From the NCBI GenBank assembly GCA_030765055.1, contig CM060953.1, positions 178,910,709 to 178,974,708 on the forward strand: a stretch of DNA of 64,000 nt, in the 5' to 3' direction. The DNA is from Mantis religiosa (taxonomy: Eukaryota > Arthropoda > Insecta > Mantodea > Mantidae). Both the position numbers and the translations under genes were made by a program. This document shows, piece after piece, positions 46,061 to 56,967 of this stretch (positions are counted from its first letter, which is position 1; the number at the start of each line of letters is the position of its first letter). A model generated the notes under the pieces. That model did not search any database and was not told the DNA's origin. It saw only the letters and a list, made by a program, of their open reading frames with translations.

Positions 46061-46929
46061 ACTCGAGGAACAAAATCGGCAAGTCTATCGATATAAATTT
46101 TAACCAAATAAGTTTTGAAAATGTGGTATACAGCTTTTGAATTCCTTTTGACTATATGCAAGAAAGTAGGGAACATAGCTGTTTACATTATGGTTTTCGC
46201 TACAGTACAGTTTACATTGTGAATCAGAGGTCTGTGGTAAAATTTAAAATGTCCCTTCTTTTTAGTAAAATTTCTTTCAACAATTTCTTCAATGCAACAT
46301 ACTTACTGTTTATATACCACAGTTTTTGTGTTACTTTATGGCAAATGAGAATACTGCATTAATTTGGTTACTACAATGTTGAAGTACAGTATCCTGGAAC
46401 ATTTTTCGTTGTCAGTATAGAAGCAATGGGTGGTTACTTGAACTGATGTTCAGTTTATATTACGGAATTTAATTTGTAAGCTTCCCCTTCGTTCTGAAAA
46501 TAGAAACATTGAAATGTTTTGTGTTTAAACGCGACGTTTTTCATGCAATCTGAGCACGTCCTGCCACCAACAGTAGCCGCTCTCTGAATGAGCCAACAGC
46601 CACTTATGTGTGTACATTAAAACGCGTGGCTGGTAACCACACTTTCGAACCTCGTGTGTGACAGGCAGAGTAAACTGTCAGCTACAGAACACGCAGGTTA
46701 ATTACTCGTTATATAAACGGACAAAGGGCGGCTCAACCACTTGCTTCAATAGGAAGCAAAATTGGGAACCGCCGTGCACATATGAAGCGGCAGGCACCAG
46801 CATCCCGTCAGTGATTTAAATCTCTCTCTCTTCCGTGGTCCACATTTTTTAGCTCTACCACGTACACAGTAGACAGAGAAGGTATTACATTCCACGCCAA
46901 AAATTTGATACTGGGCTTTCACCGGAAAT
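46061..46929. other. no recognisable gene
   Basis: No supported coding or repeat feature. Short ORFs lack domains. Confidence 0.4.
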
Positions 46930-47280
46930 ACATATTCGGATCTATATAAACGACCTTTCACTTTATATAAGGGATACTGCGAGTATAGTCCTGTTCGCTG
47001 ATGACACCAAATTTGTCCTTCAGTACGAATTAAAATAAATGTGCAATTAAATTGAGTTATATTTTAAATGTATGTCATGTATGTTTACAGCTAAAATTAC
47101 TATCTGTAAATTTAGACAAAACAAAATTTGTTAAATTTTTAAGACTCATCGTACCTCACACACTCCAATAAAAATTGGGATTAATATATTATTACAAGAA
47201 ATTGACAGCATCAACTTTCTGCGCCTTCAACATAGATATTACATTGGAGAGATCACATACAGTAATGTTACCTATACTCA
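46930..47280 (+). pseudogene. LINE reverse-transcriptase fragment with FADD motif
   Basis: The plus strand reads YINDLSLYIRDTASIVLFAD, then DTKFVLQ, containing the catalytic FADD box of the RT palm. It is followed by LSVNLDKTKFVKF and a decayed QEIDSINFL segment. This order (YADD, then N--KT----F, then FLG) is the LINE RT fingerprint. There are multiple frameshifts and stops, with no 5' or 3' ends. Confidence 0.8.
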
Positions 47281-47324
47281 GCTCTATGAGCATTGATTAA
47301 TGCAAGTTCTATAGATATTTTATG

Positions 47325-48290
47325 TATGTATGTATTTATTCACTACAATTGGGTACTACCCGGTGGCAGAGTTAAGAATACAGATCAAATTACAAATACT
47401 AGATTTACAACAATAACACAATAAACAATACAAACATGATATTATTTTAACTTTAGTCACTTAAAACATATCTAATTACTTCTCTATTTACATATTATAC
47501 ACCATTATAATTTAAAAGTTAAACTATAAACCACCTAAATTTTTTCTAAATTTCTTCAGCGACAGGGGACAGCCCTGAAAGGCTGCTACAGGCAATTCAT
47601 TCCATTCTTCAATGGTTCTATTAACAAAAGAAAATTTTCCTACGTCGGTTCTGTATCTTCTACCCTTAATTATATACCTATGATCGTTTCGTCCATAATA
47701 ATCTGGATTATCTAACCTTACACTAACGTCCACCCATGCCTTTAAACCAGCATTAGCTTTGAATAATGCTACCAACCTATGTTTTTTAGCCTAATTCTTA
47801 ATTCCTCCCATTTAGTCTCATCTCCTTTTATAGGCCCAAAATACTTGCCTCTTTTTATGAATTGTATTGCCCTCTTCTGTATTTTTTCTAATGGATCGAT
47901 TTGGTTAGCTCTATACGGGTTCCCAGCATGCTACTCCATATTCCATAACCGGCCGCACTAAGGCCTTGTAGGCAATTTCCCTGGACCTAGCGCTCCCCTT
48001 TTTCAATATTCTCATTACAAAATGTAATGCCTTCCACGCGTTCCTAGATGTGGAATTTACTTGTTCGTCCCATCCAGCATTACTTGCCAGGTACACTCCC
48101 AAGTATTTGCAGCTGTCCACCTGTAGAATTTGCACCCCTCCCATGTGATAGTTAACAATATGCAGTCGATTTGAGGGGAACTCAGCAGAAAATAAACAAA
48201 TACGAATCATCTCTAACACCCACAGCTGATGCTGTTGCAAATATCTTTTTAGAGGTTTGTAGATATTAACCCTTCCTTGCATGTATGTAC
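47325..48290 (-). pseudogene. LINE polymerase C-terminal end (CR1/L2-like)
   Basis: Minus-strand frames read DSCKYLGVYLASNAGWDEQV, then SREIAYKALVRPVMEYGVAC WEP. After a shift near 47910 come LEKIQKRAIQF and VDVSVRLDNPDYYGRNDHRY, and finally FSFVNRTIEEWNELPVAAFQ and LKKFRKNLGGL before the stop at 47524. The 3' UTR reaches a TATGTATGTATG simple tail at about 47325. It is 5'-truncated near 48290. Two lesions are seen. It is a different family from the LINEs at 26253 and 49955. Confidence 0.85.
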
Positions 48291-48430
48291 ATATTCTCTA
48301 AGAAACTTTATGCAATCGGGGCTCATTTATAATAAACAATGAAATATACATTTAAAAGTGTAACGTTCGTCATCCAGTGCTTAACTTTCTTGCTCCCAAA
48401 AAGATGTGTATTATGATAACATCAAGATAT

Positions 48431-49197
48431 TGTTGCGTGTATAGGCTCAGCAAGATTTAGAAATTTCTGTAATCATTATTCTGCAACATGTATTTTCGAT
48501 GCCTTGAGTCTGGGCATAGCTGTGTATAAAAATTGTATTATTAAGCTTAAATTCTGCTGACTGGCAAAATATGTACTTTGGACTGGTGAATCATCCTGCT
48601 GACTTAGGGAAATAATTCACAGGTGGCCTGTAACAGGCCTCAACTTGCTCTCCGTGTTTTAAATAATGAATCACACATCCTGCTGATCAAGGGAAATAAT
48701 GCTTAGTTGGTCATTGTAAATAATGATTGCACAATGTGGTCCAAATTAACAGTTAGCGTGGGAATCGCTGAGTTGACTATTTTGGTAGGACCCCTGTTTA
48801 AGCTTGGTTGAGTTAGCCCCCGGGTGAGAGACCACAGAGATTTGAGAGGGGACTTGCTGCTGGTCTCTGTAAGAATCAACGAGAGTTTATTTCAAAGTGC
48901 TACCACGAGTAAGATAGCCAGCAGGGCATACCACGTCGTACACCTTTTGACAGTCACGAGGTTCAAGCCATACAAACAACACATCGCCAAAGGTAAAGTT
49001 GTATTATGTTATTATGTATTTAAATGTTACCAAAGCGGCCCTGATCTCATCCACACCAGGGAGTGCCCTGTAGAAACACTAGGCATCTTTGAAATATAGT
49101 TATTCAGTTCAGTTTGACATAGATGTTTCTTTCGCTCTACCCTTTCAGTAGCTACACCCCCAGTTACAGATTAGGTTTGTGTTTCACCCCCCTTACA
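48431..49197 (+). repeat. possible 5' LTR with primer-binding-like site
   Basis: Starts TGTTGCGTGT and ends CCCCTTACA. Four bases later comes TGGTCCACAACA, resembling a tRNA primer-binding site. No second LTR or coding region follows, and no comparison copy exists in the window. Confidence 0.33.
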
Positions 49198-49519
49198 ATC
49201 CTGGTCCACAACAATATTTAACGCTCTTCCTAATGATGTTAAAGGAAAAATGATCATTTCAGTACTTTTTAAATCTCTGCTTGAGAGTACCAAAATCATT
49301 TTATTTTGTACAAAATTATCTGAATGACAAAATATACCGATAACGCTCTGTAAGTAGAATCTAGTTGTTCTAAAGACAAATCATTGCAAATTTACCTTTA
49401 ATGCCTGTACAAAAGCTATGTTAATGTATGTGTATTGAAGAACTGATAATAAATGTTGTCCATTCCAAATCTAATATAAACTGTTGAGATAGGGCAGTAA
49501 TAGAAGCAGAGAGAGAGAG

Positions 49520-49702
49520 AGAGTGTAGTGTTTAACACCCGCTTTTACTACATATGGCACCGCAGGAAGTGACACTGATGATACATGAGATGAAGATGGA
49601 GCACCGGTGTAATGAGATGGCGGGGGAAACCGGAGGTCCCGGAGAAAACCCGCCCCAGCGCCGGGTTGTCCATCACAAATCTCACTTTGCGGCCGCCTGG
49701 GT
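49520..49702 (-). repeat. SINE family C, head-truncated
   Basis: Matches the body of the copy at 44715-44975 (GGAGCACCGGTGTAATGAGA, CCGGAGGTCCCGGAGAAAA) but stops at GCGGCCGCCTGGGT, before box B is complete. A (GA)n run at 49508-49522 borders its 3' end. Confidence 0.85.
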
Positions 49703-49954
49703 GTAATAGAATCAGAGCTATTACACACCGGATACTAGGTTAATTTCTATTTTTATTTGAATTTACATATAGGAATAACATATTTCTTTATTTCAGTTAG
49801 TTTAAAAACAGAGTAGCATGTATCAGTTCTTATGCGTGAGTATAAATGCTATCAAACTAAACCTTAATAACTGGAAGTTATACCGTGCGTTCCTTGAGCG
49901 ACCGGACCGTCCCGCGTCAGCACCGTAAAGTATGAGGGCCGGCGCCTAAAGGAC

Positions 49955-50955
49955 CGGGAGGTAACGTGTACAGAACTAACTACTGCTCCAACCTCAATTG
50001 CCCTGTTTTATTTTACTCTCACTCCGATCTACATTCTGCTGTACGGACCTTACAGCTCTCTCTTGATCACCTCGTTCAATGGTGTCAAAATTGGTGCCTC
50101 TCCCTTAATACCCAGAAAACTGAAGCCAAGATTTTTACTTTACGCCGCTATAATCCCCCTCCGCCTATACGTCTTCTGACTGATCATGTGCCGTGACTCC
50201 CTTCACCTACACCAGTCAAGTACCTTGGAGTGTTACTGGACACTCGGCTTACGTGGAAGCCTCATATTGACCGCACCATTACCCTGGCATCAGCTCGTCT
50301 TTCACAACTGTCTCCATTATTTCACATACATGCTTCACTTGCTTTAGAATCTTCACTGCTCCTGTACAAATCTCTGGTTCGACCTCTTATTACTTATGCC
50401 TGCCAGGTCTGGGGGCCTGTCAGTACTTGTCACCTGAGGCATCTACAGGTCATCCAGAGAAGATTCCTGCGAATCGCCACCAATGCTCCTTGGTTTGTCT
50501 GTAACCAGCAGCTGCATCACGAGCTGGGACTTCTTCCTCTCCACCATTTCATCCGACAGACTGCTCGACGCTTCTTCTACAATCTACACCACGTCCCAGG
50601 AACTGTGACGTATAACATCGGCGTCCGAAGTCGCCGGCCAACGCGACTGAAGCGACGACTACCACAGGACCTGCTTTACAGTGATGACTTCTTCCACTTC
50701 TGAATAATCTACTGTTTCAATTTATCTTTTCTATTCTTCTGTTCTACTATGTAAATTCTCACTATGGAAGTGTGTATGCCATTTTATTAGTTCAGTGCCA
50801 CATTTATATTAGTGCAGTAACACATTTGTTTTAGTTCAGAGGAGACACATTGTCCTACCTCTACAATGTTGTTACTCTATAATTATTTTGTATCTGTTCT
50901 CTCAGATCTGCAAAGCATATATTATTGCTGACCGATCTAATAAATATATTAAAAA
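49955..50955 (+). pseudogene. Jockey-type LINE, 5'-truncated
   Basis: The frame reads VQWCQNWCLSLNTQKTEAKI, one TGA at 50194, then PVKYLGVLLDTRLTWKPHID, SLLLYKSLVRPLITYACQVW and LQVIQRRFLRIATNAPWFVC, ending DLLYSDDFFHF at 50703. This is the RT thumb and C-terminus of a Jockey-clade element. The 3' UTR ends in an A-rich tail (AATAAATATATTAAAAAAAG) near 50955. Only one nonsense codon in about 240, so this is among the younger LINE copies. The region before 49955 is not LINE. Confidence 0.87.
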
Positions 50956-51004
50956 AAGAAGTAACTACTGTACTAGCTTACATTAGGCTTACTTGAAATC
51001 ACAA

Positions 51005-51330
51005 TAGATGTTGAAAATGACGACCTTCAACGCGAATATATTCCCCCAAATCTCCGAAAATAGTTCTGGTTCACTCGAAGAAGGTCATCTTGCCTGATTG
51101 CCTGTATTTCTCTCGTGATGTCCTTCAATTCTTGTAACGTGTGCGGGTTGGATACGTACACTTTATTCTTTAACGTTCTCCATAAATAGAAATCACATGA
51201 AGATAGGTCAGGCAACGAGATGGCCACAATCCTCAACTAATTATTCTGTTACCATACACACTTCGCAGTTTATGCGTAGAATTCGCAGCAATGTGCGCTG
51301 TAGCTGAGTCGTGCTGTAACCACCCACACT
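51005..51330 (-). pseudogene. Tc1/mariner-type transposase C-terminal remnant
   Basis: One minus-strand frame gives QHDSATAHIAANSTHKLRSV (second catalytic Asp) and YGNRIIS. After a one-base shift, SLPDLSSCDFYLWRTLKNKV (third motif) and LQELKDITREIQAIRQDDLL follow. The Trp-Gly of the usual DFYLWG is Trp-Arg. The N-terminal half is not recognisable to the right. Confidence 0.78.
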
Positions 51331-51410
51331 ATCGTTCATCTATTGTTAGTTGCGGAAAAGAATTATTTCGAATGCAATTAATATAAACGTGGGAAACAAC
51401 TGTTGTGTCG

Positions 51411-53510
51411 AAAAATATGGGAACGATAATTCTACGTACACTTACTGCACATCAAACCCCAACTTTTGCAGCGTGGCAAACACGCAAACAGAACTCTTTC
51501 CCTCACCACAGATCCAACTCAACTGACAGTAGTAGAGTGCTATTTTCTGGCGGCAGGCGCGCCACTCGTCACCCAGCCCAAAACCGCCGCGAAGCGGTCC
51601 GGTCGCTTAGTGAACGCACGGTATTACAATGTGCATAATAAACATTTAGTTTTTATACAATAAAAATACCATAATGGTGTCTGGGATTCAAACTTTTGTC
51701 GGTCTAGCTGCTACACACTTGGCTATCAGTGTACGTTTAGTAACTGAGACTCAATTCAGTAGAACGAAGCTAAAGTGACGCGTTCCGTGACAATATTGTA
51801 AAGCCATGGAAACGATGTGGACTTTAGAAAAATATACGCTTGCAGAGTCTGCTCCTTTTATTTTCCTTCCCCTCCCCCCAAAGGGCGTATGTTTTTGTTA
51901 ACCGAATATTTAAGTGACTCTTCCAATACCAGCAAGTGCACTGAATTATTATTACCAACACATGCTGCAGTTTAGAAGAGCGATTGTTTCTGTTATTGTT
52001 ACAAATGACATGTATTTATATGTATTTAATTTTACTTTAATATTTACAGCTATTTTAGGAAAATAAACGTCTGAGTTTGAGCTACAGAACCCTGTATATT
52101 ATTTTATCTGCATTGTATTGAATCTTAAAGTACAATTCTCACTGAAAGAGGAGAGCAAGAAACTGTCATGGCGGTACCAACAGGAACAATTATTGTCTGT
52201 TGGTTCATGTGGAACATTTGTCCCCGCTTTGGGATATACATCCCAATTACACAGCTAGGCAAGCCACAATCAACTGCTAACTGCGTCACCATCATCAGAG
52301 GTAACGAGCAAGCACAGACCGTGTGTAACAATTACATGACGTTTTCTTTACACCCTACTGCTGGAGATTCCATTCAACGATCGTAGAAGAACTGCTTCAT
52401 ACATATAAATATATAAAGCCTAATGTGATAGCTTCACACGAATGTTTCTATCAATGAGAGTTTCCCATTATTATATTATTATACAATACAGAGAAAAAGT
52501 AATTATCTAATCTTGCTTCGTTGTTCGTATCTACTTTACAAAGGAAAGTGGAAATAAAAATTGCATACCTTATGAAAAGTATTTAGTTTTAATTTCTGTG
52601 AAAATTAAAATATGATACAAAAATCATGAAGAAAATGATATTCATAGAATGTTCGAGATATGCATTTATGAAATTTATATTCGACCATGCCAAACTTTGG
52701 TACTCATACAACTGGTAGCAGTAGATACTTTAAGGATACCTATGACTGAAAATTTGAAATCCTGAACTAATAACGCTAGCTTCTTAAGATTTATACCACA
52801 GATGTAACTTAGTGCAAATATGATACAGCCCAAATTTTGTCAATTTCACTTCGATAGTTTGGAAAATATGGTCAAATTTATTTATTTTTGGTTACGTCAC
52901 CTAAAAAGTCCATTGCGACAAAATAACTTAAATTTAGGTTTAATATTTTAACAACAGGTTCCCAATACATCCATTTCTTGAATTTGCCCCAGGTTTCTCT
53001 GTCTCAATTACTTAAGGCTCCAGAAATTTTTAAAACTGTGTTTTGAAGTAAAAAAAAAGTGTAGTTAAATGAATCTCACAATAAAACCCAGGGCAAATTC
53101 TATTCACTGTGTCACTGTGAACGTGTGCAGCAAGTTTCATTAGTCTAACACTAAAACTGCGACGCAAGGAGCATCTTAAATGTTGAAATTTTCAATGACG
53201 AGTAAACAAGGATAAAGAATTAGAATTCATATCTAACCCTAGCATTCATGTAACATTCAAACGAGATTAGAGCATTTAAAAATGACTTTCGGATGCTATC
53301 TAAGCATTCTTTGGATTCAGGAAGGCTTACACTATTTTATAGACTAAAAAGAAGGGGGATGTTTTGAAAATGTTCATGAAATTTCAGTCATACATATCGT
53401 TAATGGGCCTCATTTAAGCCCACCTGTTCATTAAACTATTGGTATTCTACCAATCAGAAGTGCCTCATAACATTGTCAAAGCGCAAGTATCTATCATTCT
53501 CATTATTTTA
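51411..53510. other. no recognisable gene
   Basis: Two kilobases of AT-rich sequence. The 60-77 codon ORFs have no domain and no repeat relative was found in the window. Confidence 0.45.
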
Positions 53511-53514
53511 GTTA

Positions 53515-53845
53515 ATTAATGGAAATTAATAATTTCTCCACACTAGATGTATATAGGCTAAGATTTTTGATAGAGTCAACATGAAAAATTCAATGCCATG
53601 GCCGGGATTTGAACCACGGATCTCGTGCTTTCCGTCCAGTCGCTCTTAACCTTTGAGCTACCATGGCCAACGTGCCGTTCTGACAACCTACCGGGAAAAT
53701 ATATGAGTCAACTGGAGAATTTAATGTCAGGACGGCACGTTGGCCATGGTAGCTCAAAGGTAAAGAGCGACTGGACGGAAAGCAGGAGATCCGTGGTTCA
53801 AATGCCGGCCATGGTCTTGAATTTTTCCTGTTGACTATTATTCTC
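53515..53845. repeat. SINE family A palindromic pair
   Basis: The minus-strand head (53590-53672) and plus-strand head (53743-53820) face each other across about 75 bases. Both contain recognisable boxes A and B (right arm CATGGTAGCTCAAAGGTAAA and GTGGTTCAAATGCCGGCC). The left flank carries TAGTTAATTAATGGAAATTA, the family's distal end. Confidence 0.88.
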
Positions 53846-53890
53846 GTTTCGGTCGACAACGATACTAGCGCCAGTTTAGAAAAAAGTCAA

Positions 53891-54300
53891 AATGTCTGAA
53901 ACTAGCAACAATGACATTGAACTTACATTCCCAGAAATTACGGCAAAAGCAGTCAATATTACCAATAACTTGTTGCCACAAAAGTCAACAAAGATATACG
54001 AGAAATTCTAGTCACAATTCATGGATTGGAGAATATAAAATTTGTTCACAGAAAATGTATTGCCAATGTATTTCGAAGAATTGCCTCAAAATATGAAATC
54101 ATCGACCTTGTGGATTCACAATTCTATTCTGAAATCAACATTCAACATTAGGCACCAAACTCACTTATCTAAATACTCAAAACTGAACAGCTTACTAAAA
54201 TGCAAATCAGAAGGATGTAAATGGGAAAAACGCCTAAACATTTATAAATTAAGCACCAGATGTTAAACAACTCATGTTTAATGTTTAATGTTTTTAGGTT
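53891..54300 (+). pseudogene. Crypton-type tyrosine recombinase, N-terminal remnant
   Basis: ATG at 53891 starts MSETSNNDIELTFPEITAKA, then VNITNNLLPQKSTKIYEKF, a stop, FMDW, a frameshift, FTENVLPMYFEELPQNMKSS, TLWIHNSILKSTFNIRHQ and LSKYSKLNSLLKCKSEGCK. This matches the N-terminal SAM-like core-binding domain of Crypton/insect tyrosine-recombinase elements, where 'ENVL-YF-EL----SSTLW---S-LKST' is characteristic. The catalytic domain (Arg...His-x-x-Arg...Tyr) should follow but is absent: the sequence degenerates after about 54240. Recognition is from memory of the family pattern. Confidence 0.72.
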
Positions 54301-54350
54301 AAACTGTGTCGTACATTAACAGCTGTTTATAGGGAAGTAATCAATTTTCT

Positions 54351-54679
54351 GCGCCTGCGTACTACGTACTACGTCTCACTTTAGATAAAGGAATAACGAC
54401 TGTAACTTGTCACGTAATCCAGAAATGAAAACTTTGAAATGAAACCTTTTATTTAGATATATGATCGAGATTAACATTCGAATGAAACTTGACTATAATG
54501 GTAACTAAAACACTCGTTGCATAATATACGATTGTATCAGTATAATGAATACTGGCACTTTAATAAAAACATTAGAGCTTTTGGGAGGATAAAAAAAAGA
54601 CGAAGCTCTTTCCACGAAAAGTTTTTATGAGCTGGAGAAATTTGTTCAAAACATGCTTGGTCTTTCGAAGTTGTTGAAC
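54351..54679. other. no recognisable feature
   Basis: AT-rich spacer between the Crypton relic and the LINE tail. Confidence 0.4.
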
Positions 54680-55515
54680 TTAATTTTTTTTTTTAATTTG
54701 TTTAAGGTCGCTTTAACTTCCTGGGTCATATCGCGACCATTTTTACAAAATAATACAATTAGTAACATATATAAAAATTTACATTCAATATACAGGATTA
54801 CAATCAAACATGTAAAATATACACATTAATAACATTAATTATGAAAACAATTTACATTAAATACAGATAACTGAAAACAAAGACTAGAAAGTATATAAGT
54901 TAACAACACTATTTTGCAAAACAAAAATTTCATACTTTAACATCGTTACGTAGATTATGAGATACAATTGATTAAAGTATATTGCACATAATTTATATTA
55001 ATTTCCAAATGTCTATATCCTTTAGGTAATTAAATAGATTGCGTCGTAATTTGAAACTGTTTAGCAGTATGGAGATGTCCTGTGGGATTCCGTGTTTTTT
55101 TCTGTTTCTTTCGTATTCATTGCATTCTATGAGAAGGTGGTAAATTGTAAGGTTTTCATTACATTCTTTACACGTAGGCTGCGGCTGTCTTGAGAGAAGA
55201 TATGAATGAGTGAGGCTGGAGTGACCAATTCGTAGACGGGTGAGAATGACTTGTTCCTTTCTAGTAAGCGGTTTGGTTGGGTGAAGAGCGGTGGATCCTT
55301 TTCGTACTTGGTGTAATTTTCCTGGTTGTTGTTGATTCCATTGAGATTTCCATTTTTGTACTGGTGTTTTGGAGACATGATTTATAATATCTGAATATGG
55401 AATTTGGACGTTCGTTTGTTGGCGTAGTGATGTAGCGTCTTTAGCAGCTTCGTCCGCTCTTTCATTCCCTGTTATTCCTTGATGGGAAGGGATCCAAATG
55501 AAAACCACGTCAACT
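54680..55515 (-). pseudogene. LINE with RNase H domain, 5'-truncated
   Basis: A 171-codon uninterrupted minus-strand frame (54993-55508) begins in the end of an RNase H domain: VFIWIPSHQGITGNERADEA, with the last catalytic Asp in ERADEAAK. It continues with TRLRIGHSSLTHSYLLSRQ and a zinc-binding-like CKECNENLTIYHLLIECNEY. RNase H after RT is typical of I/R1-type LINEs. A 3' UTR of about 300 bases ends in T11 on the plus strand (54684-54694), the poly(A) tail. The intact frame suggests recent insertion. The fragment at 3835-3905 is a relative. Confidence 0.87.
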
Positions 55516-55854
55516 TAAATATTAGGTGCGGCATTTAAAAGACTTTCGTTTTATATTTCTATGTAGCACTGGGCACGTACAGCTTTCTCTGCTTTGGGGC
55601 GGGAGGCTATCGATCTATCGCAACATTTACACTTCCGATTGAAATCAATTTTTTTTTTATAAACGCCGTATACTGTTTGACTTCTCCGTGTCTCATCCCA
55701 TACTGGGCTTGAAAGACCCATAATTTCGGTGATACCTATTTCTCGAGCTTGAGGTTCTTTTACATGCCTAAAATCTACAACCTGGAACCCGATTGGTTTG
55801 GTATTTATATTAAATTTACACAAAGAGAGTCGGAAACACGCACCACTCTTTCTC
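55516..55854. other. unassigned sequence with a minus-strand open frame
   Basis: A 117-codon minus-strand ORF (55551-55904) overlaps the SINE at its start. The remaining part (from about CFRLSLCKFNINTKPIGFQ) is Lys/Arg-rich with several Cys but no domain I recognise. Confidence 0.3.
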
Positions 55855-56085
55855 GCGCCCGCCTCGGTAGTGTAGATGTGTAGGCGTGTCCGCCTCACGT
55901 TCAAGAGGTCTCGAGTTCGAATTTCGGTCAGGGCGAGTTACCTGGATAAGTTTTTACCGAGGTTTTCCCTTATCCTGAAAGACGGATGTCGGGTAACTCT
56001 AAGCTCTATGCTCACTTGAACATCATTTCACCCATTTCATTCATCGTCCGATACGACTTAACGTTGGAGGACGTAAATTACAAAA
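55855..56085 (+). repeat. SINE family B
   Basis: Head with GCCTCGGTAGTGTAGATGTG and TCGAGTTCGAATTTCGG, body through TCCTGAAAGACGGATGTCGG to CATTCATCGTCCGATACGAC. Well preserved. Confidence 0.88.
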
Positions 56086-56099
56086 AACGGAACCTATTT

Positions 56100-56160
56100 C
56101 TAGACCTCTTTCTCTTTCTCTCTCTCTTTCTCTATCTATCTGCCTCTCTGTCTCTCTTCC
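56100..56160. repeat. CT-rich microsatellite
   Basis: Interrupted (CTTT/CTCT)n tract next to the SINE. Confidence 0.85.
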
Positions 56161-56383
56161 AGACTCCAGGGATGGGGAGAAAGGCGCATACCCCAAGCTA
56201 AAATCGCCTTCAGCTGGGAAACAAGCCTTAGACCTTTGGATTTGCAACTAGTATGCTAATCACTAGACCACAAAGGTTGCTCTACATTTTTGACAGGTTA
56301 ACTACAGCTTACAACCTCGATACATTCCCTAAATTTGGGTATTCTTGACATATTCTTGACTGTAGTAGACATACGAAACTTAC

Positions 56384-56592
56384 CTGCTGCCAGGTGAGTG
56401 ACGGGAACTCTCGAGCGAATATGGCAGAGATGACGACGTGGACTACGGGCAGAAGGATGCCGAAGAGGGCGGCTATCCACGTCTTGAGCGGCATCATGGC
56501 GTACGCGAGGAAGACGACGAACACAACCTGCCAGACGCCTTCTACCAGCACCCTCCTGGTCTCCACACGCAGGGCCGACCCGTCATCTGCTC
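56384..56592 (-). CDS. rut: adenylate cyclase (rutabaga-like), second exon in window
   Basis: The enzyme makes cAMP from ATP at the plasma membrane in response to Ca2+/calmodulin and G proteins. This exon is 209 bases. The acceptor is GTGTCCTACAG before 56592 and the donor CAGCAG|GTAAGT lies after 56384. It starts in phase 1: the single G from the previous exon plus GA makes Gly. The following 69 codons read ADDGSALRVETRRVLVEGVW, then VVFVVFLAYAMMPLKTWIAA and LFGILLPVVHVVISAIFA, ending SLTWQQ. Two hydrophobic spans (about codons 19-36 and 38-58) are TM4 and TM5 of the first six-span cassette. The catalytic C1 domain would be in later exons, not found to the left in this window. Alternative: a paralogous membrane cyclase (types 1, 3 or 8). 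Confidence 0.87.
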
Positions 56593-56967
56593 CTGTAGGA
56601 CACAAAACACAGTGACAAATGTTCTTCGTACGTGACCGTTGACACAGCAGCCAGTTAGTGCTTTTTTCTCCTGTAAAAAAAAAGCATTTCTTCAGTGTCA
56701 GTGACAGTACCACGTTAGATTAAATAGCTTACACGAGTCAGTAGTAACAGCCCTCGGCCTTTCATAGCGGAAATGAAAGTAAAAAGAAAAGACATTTGGT
56801 ATAACTCTGAAATTTCACACGCAGTATTTCTTAAGATGGGGGGAGGGATTTGCTAAGAATATTGGTAAAATACCGAATACGTAAAGTCACATAAATACAA
56901 TACGTAAGACTTTCCTCGTTTTCGGACATTTTTAACTGTAAAATAAGAACTGAAGCTTTCCTGGCGA

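Noticed and set aside
56309..56713. Whole 134-codon minus-strand ORF as the cyclase exon
   Set aside because: Only 56384-56592 lies between splice sites; codons upstream of the acceptor and beyond the donor are intron read-through.
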